Shown: piece after piece, positions 27,810-36,404 of the stretch
Position numbering within the stretch: position 1 is the stretch's first letter
Layout of the letters: the number at the start of each line of letters is the position of its first letter
Source of the DNA: Cyanobacteria bacterium HKST-UBA04
GTDB taxonomy: Bacteria; Cyanobacteriota; Vampirovibrionia; Vampirovibrionales; JAGQHJ01
Length of the DNA stretch: 47,521 nucleotides
Assembly (NCBI GenBank): GCA_020431915.1
Contig: JAGQHJ010000010.1
Coordinates: 1 to 47,521 of the forward strand
Direction: 5' to 3'
Position numbers and translations under genes: made by a program
The notes under the pieces: model-generated
What the model was told of the DNA's origin: nothing
Seen by the model: the letters and a program-made list of their open reading frames with translations, nothing else
Database searches by the model: none

Positions 27810-29504
27810 ATTAGCCCGTCACAAGAAACCCTGCTTTACACACCCACGCCCCCCGATACCGATGCGTTACGGATGGCTTGGCTGTATCCGTATACCTACC
27901 CGGTGGCAGCCAGCGCCCTGGGCTACCTGAGCTTGTTTGCCACGCTGGATCAACGCCGAGACGTGGCCATAAGACGCCTGACGACCGATACGCTGGAAAA
28001 CGAGTCGCTACACACAGACGAAGCGCTAGGGGTTTCCTTCAGCTTTGAACTTGACGCCATTGAGCTGATTAAGGCCCTCGACACCCTCGGCATGCCCCTG
28101 TTTGCCGCAGACAGGGATGAAACCGCCCCACTGGTGTTTGCCGGTGGCCCGGTGGTAATGACCAACCCGGAACCCTACGCCGATTTCTTTGATTTTTTCC
28201 TGGTGGGCGAAGGTGAAGCCACCCTCGGACCGCTCATTGATCAGCTCAAGGCCCTGCGGGGGCTGCCAAAAGCCCAAAAACTGCTAAAATTGGCCGAATC
28301 GGTGCCAGGTATTTACGTGCCCAGCCTGTACCGTGTCGACTATGAACCAGGAGGCCCCATTCAGGCCATCACCCCGTGCCATGACACCCTGCCTTTGCCT
28401 ATCCGAAAGCAGTATGTAGGCGATATGTCTGCCACCATCGCCTCATCGCCCATCCTGAGCCCAGATGCCTACTTTGCCAATACGTTTCTGGTGGAAGTCA
28501 TGCGGGGATGCCCCCACCGTTGCCGCTTTTGCCTGGCCAGCTACAGCATGCTGCCGGCTCGAGGACCGGATTTCGGCCTGATTCGGCAACACATTGAGCG
28601 GGGGCTTCAGTACACCCGAAAAATCGGGCTGGTGGGGGCACTTATTAGCGAACACCCTGAATTTGAGGCACTATGCGACTACTTGCGCACCATCCCCGAC
28701 CTGCAAATCGGCTCGGCCTCGCTGAGGGCCGACACCTTAACCGACGACATTGCCCGTACGTTTGTCCATGGCGGACAAAAAACGGTAACCCTTGCCGTTG
28801 AAAGCGGTTCGGAGCGGCTGAGAAAGCGTATCAACAAGCACCTGAGCACCGACGCCATCCTGAATGCGGCCGACGTGGTCGCCCGAAACGGCATCCCAAA
28901 GCTGAAATTGTACATGATGGTCGGGCTACCGGACGAGACGCCCGACGATCTGGAAGCCAGTATCGCGCTGGTTAAAACCCTCAAACAGACGCACCCGGCC
29001 CTCAACATCCAGTTTGGCTGCTCCACCCACGTGCCCAAGGCCGCCACACCCTTCCAGTGGGTAGCCCGAGAAACCAGCACCGAGCTTGGCAAGAAACACC
29101 GGTATTTACAGAAACAACTGGCCCATATCGCTCAATTCAGGCCCTCCAGCAGCAAATGGGACACCCTTCAAGCGGTTTTAGCCCGTGGCGACCGACGATT
29201 ATCCCGGTGGCTGGTTGAATTCGTTCGGCAAGGAGCCAATTTAGGGGCTATTAATCGGGCCAGCAAGGCGTTACAAGACCTTAACACAGGCAACGGGGGG
29301 CTTGAGCCGATTCCGCCGCTGGCCTGGTATGCCGAGCGCGAGCGCCCCTTTAATGAAGTCTTGGCTTGGGATACACTACATTTGGGCGTGGACAAGGCCG
29401 TTTTGTACACCGAATCGGGCCTGAGTGCCACTGCCCGCACCGCAGTCTTTCAAGCCAAGGATCGTGCGTATGTCGATCGCCCAACCGCTCCAACCCCGCC
29501 GTAA
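27810..29504 (+). CDS. B12-binding-type radical SAM protein, probably using an ATT start
   Basis: The N-terminal 180 residues (FLVGEGEATLGPLIDQL, GIYVPSLY) resemble the cobalamin-binding-like domain of this class. The radical SAM core follows with MRGCPHRCRFCLASY (CxxxCxxC at residues 234, 238 and 241), VESGSERLRKRINK and YMMVGLPDETPDD. Function is unknown; relatives occur widely and some modify RNA or lipids. The first ATG (27873) has no ribosome site. A perfect GGAGG sits 9 nt before an in-frame ATT at 27810, and the 21 extra codons (TLLYTPTPPDTDAL) look like conserved N-terminal sequence. No ATG, GTG or TTG lies between. From ATT the protein is 564 residues. It overlaps ispG by 35 bases. 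Confidence 0.82.
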   Translation: MSPSQETLLYTPTPPDTDALRMAWLYPYTYPVAASALGYLSLFATLDQRRDVAIRRLTTDTLENESLHTDEALGVSFSFELDAIELIKALDTLGMPLFAADRDETAPLVFAGGPVVMTNPEPYADFFDFFLVGEGEATLGPLIDQLKALRGLPKAQKLLKLAESVPGIYVPSLYRVDYEPGGPIQAITPCHDTLPLPIRKQYVGDMSATIASSPILSPDAYFANTFLVEVMRGCPHRCRFCLASYSMLPARGPDFGLIRQHIERGLQYTRKIGLVGALISEHPEFEALCDYLRTIPDLQIGSASLRADTLTDDIARTFVHGGQKTVTLAVESGSERLRKRINKHLSTDAILNAADVVARNGIPKLKLYMMVGLPDETPDDLEASIALVKTLKQTHPALNIQFGCSTHVPKAATPFQWVARETSTELGKKHRYLQKQLAHIAQFRPSSSKWDTLQAVLARGDRRLSRWLVEFVRQGANLGAINRASKALQDLNTGNGGLEPIPPLAWYAERERPFNEVLAWDTLHLGVDKAVLYTESGLSATARTAVFQAKDRAYVDRPTAPTPP

Positions 29505-30612
29505 AAGCCGCCAGCTCCATGTGGGCCGCGTGGCCGTGGGCGGCGATGCCCCGGTTTCCGTGCAATCGATGACCGTCACCGATACGCGCGACGTGGTGGC
29601 CACCCTCGACCAGATTGAGCAGCTGGCCGAAGCCGGTTGCGACATCGTTCGGCTGGCCGTGCCCGACAAGGTGGCCGCCGACGCCCTGAAGCAAATTACC
29701 GCCCGCTCCCCCATCCCCGTTATTGCCGACATCCACTTTGACTACCGCCTGGCCCTGATGGCAGCCGACAACGGCGTGCAAGGCCTGCGCGTGAACCCCG
29801 GCAACCAGCCCAAGAAAGACTTTATTCGCCAGATTGCCGACAAGGCCAAAGCCTGTGGCCTGCCCATCCGCATTGGCGTTAATGCCGGCTCGCTGGAAAA
29901 ACCGGTCAAGGAAAAGTTTCCCAACGACATGGTCAGCGCCCTGGTGGAAAGCGCGCTGCTCAACGTCCGGCTGCTTGAAGAGCAGGCATTTTTTGACATC
30001 AAGGTGTCCGTCAAAGCCAGCGACCCGATGACGATGATCCGAGCCTACCGCCGGGTGGCCGAAGCCATGCCTTACCCGTTGCACCTGGGGGTGACGGAAG
30101 CCGGTACCCTCAAGCGCGGCCTGATCAAGTCGAGCGTGGGCATTGGCATGCTGCTGGCCGAAGGCATTGGCGATACCATCCGCGTGTCGCTGACGGCCGA
30201 CCCGGTCGAAGAGGTTACGGCCGGCCACGAAATCCTGAAGGCCGTCGGGCTTCGAATGGACAGCGCCGACCTGATTAGCTGCCCCAGTTGCGGCCGGGCC
30301 GAAGTGGATCTGCATGGGATGGCCAACCAGGTCGAGGCCCTCATTACCCAAATTAAGCTACCGGTTCGGGTGGCCGTAATGGGCTGCTTCGTCAACGGCC
30401 CGGGCGAAGCCGAGCAAGCCGACATCGGCATTGCCGGCGCTAAGGACGAGTTTTTTATCTTCGAGGGGCTTGAAGTCATCAAGCGTGTGCCGCAGGCCGT
30501 AGCCCTTGAGGAGTTCAAACACGAGCTGGATCGCTTTGTGCGCGAAAACGAGACGATGCTGCGCCAGCGGATGGACCAAAGCAAACAGGCCCAGGCCGTG
30601 CTGCTGGCCTAA
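29470..30612 (+). CDS. ispG: 4-hydroxy-3-methylbut-2-en-1-yl diphosphate synthase
   Basis: IspG is an iron-sulfur enzyme of the MEP isoprenoid pathway that makes HMBPP. It has VGGDAPVSVQSM near the N-terminus, RLAVPDK, GVNAGSLEK, and the cluster Cys residues in SCPSCGRAEVDL and MGCFVNGPGEAE. At 380 residues it is the short bacterial form without the insertion seen in plants. AAGGA 8 nt before the ATG at 29470 fixes the start inside the preceding gene; an upstream in-frame ATG at 29425 lacks such a site. kdsD follows after 24 bases. Confidence 0.95.
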   Translation: MSIAQPLQPRRKSRQLHVGRVAVGGDAPVSVQSMTVTDTRDVVATLDQIEQLAEAGCDIVRLAVPDKVAADALKQITARSPIPVIADIHFDYRLALMAADNGVQGLRVNPGNQPKKDFIRQIADKAKACGLPIRIGVNAGSLEKPVKEKFPNDMVSALVESALLNVRLLEEQAFFDIKVSVKASDPMTMIRAYRRVAEAMPYPLHLGVTEAGTLKRGLIKSSVGIGMLLAEGIGDTIRVSLTADPVEEVTAGHEILKAVGLRMDSADLISCPSCGRAEVDLHGMANQVEALITQIKLPVRVAVMGCFVNGPGEAEQADIGIAGAKDEFFIFEGLEVIKRVPQAVALEEFKHELDRFVRENETMLRQRMDQSKQAQAVLLA

Positions 30613-30636
30613 CCCATCGGAGTACCCACTGCACAG

Positions 30637-31662
30637 ATGACCACCACCGATTTGAAAAGCCGAACCATTCAAAGCCAGGCAACGGCCTGCGACACCGAGG
30701 TTGTGGCCCATGGCCGCGAGGTGCTGGATATTGAAATTAAGGCCCTGATGCAATTGCGCAACCGTCTCGACGCCCGCTTCGAGCAGGCTGTCGATTTGAT
30801 GGGGGCCTGCATGGGCCGCATCATCATTACGGGCATGGGCAAAAGCGGCATTATTGGCAAAAAGATTGCTGCCACCCTGTCCAGTACCGGTACGCCCAGC
30901 TTTTTCCTGCACCCCGGCGAGGGGATGCACGGTGACCTGGGGCTGCTGATGTGGGGCGACGTGGTGGTGGCCATCAGCAACAGCGGCGAAACACCCGAGC
31001 TGCTCAACGTCCTGCCGGTGGTCAAGAAATTCGAGTGCCCGCTGATTGCCATGACCGGAAAAACCGCTTCCACACTGGCCAACCGAGCCGATGTGGTATT
31101 GGATGTGAGCGTGGAACAGGAAGCCTGTGCGCTGAACCTCGCCCCCACAGCCAGCACCACCACCACACTGGCCATGGGCGATGCACTGGCCGTGGCCCTA
31201 ATGAAAAAACGCGGATTTACCGAAGAAGACTTTGCTGTTTTCCACCCGGCCGGTTCGTTAGGCAAACGGTTGCTGTTACGGGTGGAAGATGTGATGCGCC
31301 GTGGGGATCAGGTGCCGTTTGTGCAAGACACCGATTCCTTCAAGGACGCGTTGATGGAAATTACCACCAAGAAGATGGGCATGACCCTGGTTCGGCGCAA
31401 GGACGGCAAGACCGTGGGTATCCTGACCGACGGTGACGTACGCCGGATCCTGATGCAGGATACCATACCGGATCTGGCTTGTACCACGGTCGAAGCCGTG
31501 ATGTCGGGTAATCCAAAAACCATTGCCCCGGATGCCATGGCCGCCGAGGCGCTACAGCTGATGGAAGCCCACAAAATTACGGTCCTGCACGTCGTCGACA
31601 GCGCCCAACAAACAGTGGGCGTGTTGCACTTGCACGACATTCTGGACAACGGCATTCAATAA
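30637..31662 (+). CDS. kdsD: Arabinose-5-phosphate isomerase (KdsD/KpsF family)
   Basis: KdsD makes D-arabinose 5-phosphate from ribulose 5-phosphate, the first step to KDO of lipopolysaccharide. The SIS domain carries IIITGMGKSGIIGKKIAATL, FFLHPGEGMHGDLG, AISNSGETPE and the ASTTTTLAMGDALA loop, then FHPAGSLGKRL. Two CBS domains occupy about residues 205-341. The 341 residues are slightly longer than the usual 320-330 because of the N-terminus. A GGAG is about 14 nt from the ATG, a little far. Its presence is the main sign of an LPS-type outer membrane. Confidence 0.93.
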   Translation: MTTTDLKSRTIQSQATACDTEVVAHGREVLDIEIKALMQLRNRLDARFEQAVDLMGACMGRIIITGMGKSGIIGKKIAATLSSTGTPSFFLHPGEGMHGDLGLLMWGDVVVAISNSGETPELLNVLPVVKKFECPLIAMTGKTASTLANRADVVLDVSVEQEACALNLAPTASTTTTLAMGDALAVALMKKRGFTEEDFAVFHPAGSLGKRLLLRVEDVMRRGDQVPFVQDTDSFKDALMEITTKKMGMTLVRRKDGKTVGILTDGDVRRILMQDTIPDLACTTVEAVMSGNPKTIAPDAMAAEALQLMEAHKITVLHVVDSAQQTVGVLHLHDILDNGIQ

Positions 31663-31692
31663 AACCGCCCCCCACTATGTTGCTTTGGGTCT

Positions 31693-32151
31693 CTAAAGCG
31701 GTTGGCCCGAACGGCTGTCGATGAGAAACGTAACCGGCCCGTCGTTGAGCAGCTCGACTTTCATATGGGCGCCAAATTCGCCGGTTTCTACCGGTACACC
31801 ACAAGCCGCGCGCAACTGATCCAGAAAGCGGGCAAAGGTGAGCTTGGCTTCGTCGGGTGCCATGGCCAACGTAAAACCGGGCCGGTTTCCCTTATGCACA
31901 TCGGCAGCCAAGGTAAACTGCGAAACCACCAGCAGCGACCCGCCCGCATCGGCTACGCTTAAATTCATCCGGCCCTGGGCATCGGGAAAGTAGCGCATGT
32001 GACTCAGCTTTTTGGTGTGATAGTCCAAATCCGCCTGCGTGTCACCGACTTCCAACCCCACCAAAACCAGCGCCCCCGGCCCAATTTTGCCTACCACACG
32101 ATCGTCCACCATCACGCTCGCATGGGCCACGCGCTGAATCAGGCTCTTCAT
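31693..32151 (-). CDS. dtd: D-aminoacyl-tRNA deacylase
   Basis: DTD removes D-amino acids wrongly charged on tRNA. The active-site motif SQFTL (VVSQFTLAADVHKGNRP) and the Gly-cisPro motif NDGPVTFLIDS are both present. At 152 residues it is normal. Its ATG overlaps the stop of the upstream secreted-protein gene as ATGA, so translation is probably coupled. It is the last gene of the minus-strand run and faces kdsD with 30 bases between. Confidence 0.95.
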   Translation of the reverse strand: MKSLIQRVAHASVMVDDRVVGKIGPGALVLVGLEVGDTQADLDYHTKKLSHMRYFPDAQGRMNLSVADAGGSLLVVSQFTLAADVHKGNRPGFTLAMAPDEAKLTFARFLDQLRAACGVPVETGEFGAHMKVELLNDGPVTFLIDSRSGQPL

Positions 32152-32579
32152 GGGCTGTCGCTGTCCGAATGACGGCGCTTCTTTTTCGGCTCACAGTCAA
32201 GAATATAATCGCACTGGTTCATATCAAACGCCCGGTTGGGCACGCACTGAAAACCACAATGCTTCATCCGTATCCAGCGCACCGGATACTGACACTGCAT
32301 GTTGTTGACCCGATCCTGCGTCAGCCACGCTTCGGCTTCCTTCTCAAAAGCCTTATTGACGGGCTCTTTGCGGTTGCAGCCCCGGTTGGCAAAAATCTGG
32401 GCCGACCGCGTGTCGGTGCAGTCGTCTGCCGTCTGGCACATCACCCACTCGGGGTGGGCCTCGTTCAAGGGCTGCGAAGAAGACGAACGAGCCTGGCTAT
32501 GGGCCCTGGGTGGCTGCGTCACCACAAACAACAACCCCAGCAGCAGCGCCAGTACCCAGCACCATAACAAACGTCCCAT
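32148..32579 (-). CDS. Secreted Cys-rich hypothetical protein
   Basis: The N-terminus is a signal peptide: MGRLLWCWVLALLLGLLFVV followed by TQPPRAHSQA, with likely cleavage near AHS-QA. The mature part has eight Cys (MCQ, DDC, GCN, QCQ, HCG, QCV, QCD, DCE), enough for four disulfides, and a Lys/Arg-rich C-terminus (EPKKKRRHSDSDSP). It is therefore probably periplasmic or outer-surface. GGAGGT lies about 12 nt before the ATG. It sits between dut and dtd, overlapping dtd by 4 bases. No family is recognised. Confidence 0.65.
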   Translation of the reverse strand: MGRLLWCWVLALLLGLLFVVTQPPRAHSQARSSSSQPLNEAHPEWVMCQTADDCTDTRSAQIFANRGCNRKEPVNKAFEKEAEAWLTQDRVNNMQCQYPVRWIRMKHCGFQCVPNRAFDMNQCDYILDCEPKKKRRHSDSDSP

Positions 32580-32649
32580 ATTGGTGGCTTGACCTCCTTG
32601 ACGCCTGATATCCTAATACCGTGATACCATCACGAGCCTTGGTGCCGTT

Positions 32650-33126
32650 TTACCGGCCTGTCGAACCAAACCCGCCACTGCGCGATTCGACCACGTCAAT
32701 GCTGGCCACTTCGTGCCACACACCGCGCGTAACCGGGGCAATGACCAGCTGGGCAATCCGGTCGCCAGGTTCAATGGTATAAGCCTCGTTGCTCAGGTTG
32801 ACCAAGGCCACCTTCACTTCGTGGCGATAATCCCAATCAATGGTGCCGACGCCGTTGACGAGCCCCACTCCATGCTTGATGGACAACCCGCTACGGGCAC
32901 GGACCTGGGCCTCGTAGCCTTCGGGCAGGGCAATAATCAGCCCCGTGGGAACCAGAAAACGCTCCAGCGACCCCAGGGTCAGGGGCGACTCGATGGCCGC
33001 CTGCAAGTCCATACCCACCGCCCCGTCGGTTTTATAGGCGGGCAGCTCGGCCGGGGCATGCGGCAAGCGCTGAATGGCAATCTCAACGGTTTCAATCTGG
33101 CGGGGGGTTAAAGTGGCAACCATCAT
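32650..33126 (-). CDS. dut: dUTP diphosphatase
   Basis: Dut hydrolyses dUTP to dUMP, keeping uracil out of DNA. The five trimeric dUTPase motifs are visible: AVGMDLQA (I), RARSGLSIKHGV (II), NGVGTIDWDYRHEV (III), EPGDRIAQLVI (IV) and RSGGFGSTGR (V). Motif III has YRHE where YRGE is usual; the catalytic Asp of TIDWDY remains. Length is 158 residues. AGGAG is 8 nt before the first of two adjacent ATG codons. Confidence 0.94.
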   Translation of the reverse strand: MMVATLTPRQIETVEIAIQRLPHAPAELPAYKTDGAVGMDLQAAIESPLTLGSLERFLVPTGLIIALPEGYEAQVRARSGLSIKHGVGLVNGVGTIDWDYRHEVKVALVNLSNEAYTIEPGDRIAQLVIAPVTRGVWHEVASIDVVESRSGGFGSTGR

Positions 33127-33195
33127 CGGGGTCTCTCCTGTCCTCTCTTAAATAAAATACAAGCAAAACTTTTTGGGCGGAATTTTGGAGGGGGT

Positions 33196-33969
33196 TTAAG
33201 CAGTAACCGGCACGGCAGCTGCAACCAGCTGCATGAAACTGTCCACATCCAGGCTCGCACCCCCCACCAGGCCGCCGTCAATGTCGGGCTGTTTCATCAG
33301 CTCGGCCACGTTGTCCGGCTTCATGCTGCCACCGTACAAAATACGGGTATGTGCCAACCCGATTTCCCGGCGAATCACGGCAATGGTGCGATTGGCTTCG
33401 GCCGCGTCACACACCTTGCCCGTCCCAATGGCCCAAATCGGTTCGTAGGCAATAACCAGCTGCTCGCGCTGCTGGGTGGTCACACCGTCCAGAGCCATAC
33501 GCATCTGGCGCATCACCACCACGTCGGTTTGCCCGGCCTCGCGTTCTTCAAGGGTTTCGCCCACGCACAGAATGGGAATCAGGTTGTGCTTAAAAGCAGC
33601 ATGCAGCTTTTTGTTACAGGTTTCATCGGTTTCGTTGTAATACTGGCGCCGTTCGCTGTGACCTACCAGCACACTGGTAATCCCCAGGGCCTGGAGCATG
33701 TCGCCCGAAATTTCGCCGGTATAGGCCCCGCTGTCATGAAAGTCCATGGTTTGGGCCCCCAGGTGCCAGGCCGACGAGCAGTTCAGCCGGTGCTCGCTGG
33801 TAGCAGGCAACGCCGTAAACGGGGCAAACAGCACAATATCCGGGCCAGTAGCACCGGGCAACTGCTTCTCGTCCAGGGCATCATCCAGGGCTTCGGCAAA
33901 GGCCACCGCCTCGCGGTGGGTTTTATTCATCTTCCAGTTGGCGGCCATCAGCGGGCGACGTTGGGTCAT
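33196..33969 (-). CDS. tpiA: Triosephosphate isomerase
   Basis: TpiA interconverts dihydroxyacetone phosphate and glyceraldehyde 3-phosphate. Active-site residues are clear: MAANWKMNKT with Asn11 and Lys13, VLVGHSERR with His104, AYEPIWAIGTG with Glu176, and the phosphate loop ILYGGSMKPDN. From the ATG used the protein has 257 residues. An in-frame GTG directly before (33972) is about 10 nt after a GGAG and may be the true start. A terminator hairpin separates it from gap. Confidence 0.95.
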   Translation of the reverse strand: MTQRRPLMAANWKMNKTHREAVAFAEALDDALDEKQLPGATGPDIVLFAPFTALPATSEHRLNCSSAWHLGAQTMDFHDSGAYTGEISGDMLQALGITSVLVGHSERRQYYNETDETCNKKLHAAFKHNLIPILCVGETLEEREAGQTDVVVMRQMRMALDGVTTQQREQLVIAYEPIWAIGTGKVCDAAEANRTIAVIRREIGLAHTRILYGGSMKPDNVAELMKQPDIDGGLVGGASLDVDSFMQLVAAAVPVTA

Positions 33970-34000
33970 CACGGGGCTATGTCTCCACAATCCAAGGGAT

Positions 34001-34036
34001 AAAACACCCCCTTCCCTGTTGTCTAAGGGAAGGGGG
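34001..34036 (-). terminator. Hairpin terminator between gap and tpiA
   Basis: The 10-bp stem CCCCCTTCCC/GGGAAGGGGG (34007-34016 with 34027-34036) has a 10-nt loop and is followed on the minus strand by TGTTTTAT. It lies 9 bases after the gap stop and before tpiA. It may limit read-through from gap into tpiA rather than fully end transcription. Confidence 0.75.
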
Positions 34037-34045
34037 TAAAACCAG

Positions 34046-35071
34046 TTACGCGGTAACGGGCAGACGCTGACCCACGTACTCGGTCAGTTCGAGCAGGCGG
34101 TTGCTATAACCCCACTCGTTGTCGTACCAGCCAACCACTTTCAGGGTGTGCTCGCCCATGGTCATCGTCAAGGCGCTGTCCACAATACAGCTGTGGGCAT
34201 CGCCAATAAAGTCGGAAGACACCAGCGGCTCATCGCAATAGCGCAGCACACCGTTAAGAGGGCCCTGGGCCGCATCGCGCAATTTTTGGTTGGCCAGCTC
34301 GGCGGTAACGGGTTTTTCGGTTACCACCACCAAATCCACCAGGCTTACGTCGGGGGTGGGCACACGAATGGCAAAGCCGTCGAGCTTGCCTTTAAGATCG
34401 GGCATTACCAGGCCAATGGCTTTGGCAGCCCCGGTGGTGGTCGGAACCATGTTCAGGGCAGCAGCACGGGCACGGCGCAGATCGCTGTGGGGGGCATCCA
34501 GCAGGCGTTGATCACCGGTGTAGCTGTGGATGGTCGTCATGAAGCCTTCCTTGATACCAAAGGCTTCGTGGATGATCTTGGCCATGGGGGCCAGGCAGTT
34601 GGTGGTGCAGCTGGCATTGGAAATAATATGGTGCTGCTCTGGGTTGTAGCTTTCGTGGTTGATGCCGACAGCAAACGTACCGTCCTCGTTCTTGGCCGGG
34701 GCACTAATAATGACCTTCTTGGCACCGGCGTCAATGTGGGCCTTGGCCTTGGTGGCATCGGTAAAAAAGCCGGTGCACTCCAGCACCACGTCAATGCTGT
34801 TGGCTTTCCACGGCAGGTTGGCGGGGTCTTTCTCGGCAAATACCTTAATCTCGGTGCCGTTGACCACCAGCGATTTCTCGGTGTAGGAAACATCCCCTTC
34901 AAACGGCCCCATAACCGAGTCGTGCTTGAAGAGGAAGGCCAAATCCTTGGGCGACATCAGATCGTTGAGGGCCACAATGTCGTAGTTCAACTGGCCATGA
35001 TCAAAATAAGCACGCAGGGTGTTACGGCCAATGCGGCCAAAGCCGTTAATGGCAATACGGGGTCTGGACAT
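34046..35071 (-). CDS. gap: Glyceraldehyde-3-phosphate dehydrogenase
   Basis: Gap oxidises glyceraldehyde 3-phosphate with NAD(P)+ and phosphate. It has the Rossmann start RIAINGFGRIGRNTLRAYF, the catalytic SNASCTTNCLAP, THSYTGDQ-like (IHSYTGDQRLLDAPH) and the C-terminal YDNEWGYSNR. I start at the ATG at 35071 (MSRPRIAING) because AGGAG is 9 nt upstream; nine codons of upstream open frame are ignored. The length of 341 residues is normal. It lies between fba and tpiA, a triose-phosphate cluster without pgk. Confidence 0.97.
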   Translation of the reverse strand: MSRPRIAINGFGRIGRNTLRAYFDHGQLNYDIVALNDLMSPKDLAFLFKHDSVMGPFEGDVSYTEKSLVVNGTEIKVFAEKDPANLPWKANSIDVVLECTGFFTDATKAKAHIDAGAKKVIISAPAKNEDGTFAVGINHESYNPEQHHIISNASCTTNCLAPMAKIIHEAFGIKEGFMTTIHSYTGDQRLLDAPHSDLRRARAAALNMVPTTTGAAKAIGLVMPDLKGKLDGFAIRVPTPDVSLVDLVVVTEKPVTAELANQKLRDAAQGPLNGVLRYCDEPLVSSDFIGDAHSCIVDSALTMTMGEHTLKVVGWYDNEWGYSNRLLELTEYVGQRLPVTA

Positions 35072-35206
35072 TTGAGGGGTCTCCTGTGAATTCGTCATTC
35101 AAATGGGGTCTTTATTCGATTCTTGTTACTGAAGGAAATAGAGAAGCGAGAGAGAGAAAAAAAACGGTACCGGGCCGTACAGGCCCAGAACAGGTCGAGA
35201 ACAGGC

Positions 35207-36205
35207 CTAATAGCCTTTCAGGATGGTTTTGACTTCCTGGCTGACTTTCAGTGCCTCGCTATACGGACGCTGCCACATGTTGCGGCCAAAAATAAGGCCC
35301 GTGGCCCCGGCCTTCATGCAGGCATTGACACTGCCCACGAGCTCGTCGTGGCTCATTTTGCTGCCGCCGGAGAACACCACCATGGTTTGGCCGGCCGAGC
35401 GGGTGACCTTGTTCAGGCTTTCCTGGAAGTCCAGTGACAAGTCACGGTACTCCTTGGGCTGATCCTTGTACTGATCGTACTGGCCGTTGACCTGGGGCAT
35501 GTTGATCTTGACCACGTCGGCCCCCAGTTCGCAGGCAACCCGGGCTGCATAGTCAATGGCATACAGGCTGTTCTTACCACCTTTTTTCTCGATGTACTCG
35601 CCGCGCGGGTAGGCCCACATAATGACGGGCATCCCGTAACGCTCGGCCTCGCGACGCACCTCGCGAAACTGGGCAATGTCGCGATCCTGGGCCGGGGAGC
35701 CCACGTACAGGGTGTAGCCAATGGCGTCGGCACCCAGGCGTACGGCATCTTCCACCGTGCCGGTCAGCGGCGAAAAGGCCGCATCGGCATTGGGAACACA
35801 CGTTTTACCGTTAATTTTCAGCACCAGCGGCACCTGGCCTGCATAGGGGTACATATACTTGTCGGCCAGGCCGTAGTGGTACACCACAGCCGAGTAGCCG
35901 GCCTCGACGGCCAGTTTTACCTGGTACTGCGGATCGGCCGATTCCCAGGCATCGGTTTTCTCGATAAAGTCGATGGGGCCATGCTCGAGGCCCTGGTCGA
36001 TTGGCAAAAACATCAACGTCCCATTGCCGGGGCCATGCTGGTACAACAGCCGATAAAGCCGGGCACGCTTGCCACAAGACAGGTGCGGCATCGCATCTAG
36101 GGCCATGCGCTCAATGGGCTTGACCAGATGGGCGGCAGCGGCTTGGGGGTTTTCGGCAGTTTGGGTCATGGGGGCAGATCCTGTTTGACTTACGGCAGTG
36201 GCCAT
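35207..36205 (-). CDS. Class I fructose-bisphosphate aldolase (DhnA/FbaB type)
   Basis: This is a Schiff-base aldolase of the archaeal/FbaB type, cleaving fructose 1,6-bisphosphate to triose phosphates. Seen are [48 protein letters not shown], the [11 protein letters not shown] segment with a candidate Schiff-base Lys, and [14 protein letters not shown] followed by [11 protein letters not shown]. The length of 332 residues fits. A Ser/Thr/Ala-rich N-terminal tail of about 25 precedes the core. GAGAGG lies about 13 nt upstream of the ATG. It is first in the fba-gap-tpiA order, so hexose splitting and triose handling are grouped. Confidence 0.92.
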   Translation of the reverse strand: MATAVSQTGSAPMTQTAENPQAAAAHLVKPIERMALDAMPHLSCGKRARLYRLLYQHGPGNGTLMFLPIDQGLEHGPIDFIEKTDAWESADPQYQVKLAVEAGYSAVVYHYGLADKYMYPYAGQVPLVLKINGKTCVPNADAAFSPLTGTVEDAVRLGADAIGYTLYVGSPAQDRDIAQFREVRREAERYGMPVIMWAYPRGEYIEKKGGKNSLYAIDYAARVACELGADVVKINMPQVNGQYDQYKDQPKEYRDLSLDFQESLNKVTRSAGQTMVVFSGGSKMSHDELVGSVNACMKAGATGLIFGRNMWQRPYSEALKVSQEVKTILKGY

Positions 36206-36325
36206 GATGGTAAAACGTCCTCTCTGAAAGGGTTAAACAGAGTACTTGCTGTTATATCCATTGCTGGGCACCGATAAACGGCCTATATGCGATGGCCGGT
36301 ACAGCCCACTTACCTTAACACACAC

Positions 36326-36367
36326 AAGGCCCGGTGTCTCTTGAAACATGGGTGTTTCAGGCCTTTT
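36326..36367. terminator. Two-part hairpin between tadA and fba
   Basis: The outer stem AAGGCC/GGCCTT (36326-36331 with 36360-36365) encloses TGAAACA/TGTTTCA (36342-36348 with 36353-36359). On the plus strand it ends in TTTTAAA; on the minus strand the tail is GTGTGTG. It lies about 40 bases past the minus-strand tadA stop, so it may end tadA transcripts, but the better T-tract is on the plus strand. Confidence 0.45.
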
Positions 36368-36404
36368 AAACACAGCCAGGCCAGGTGGTTTGCCCGCCTC
36401 GGGC

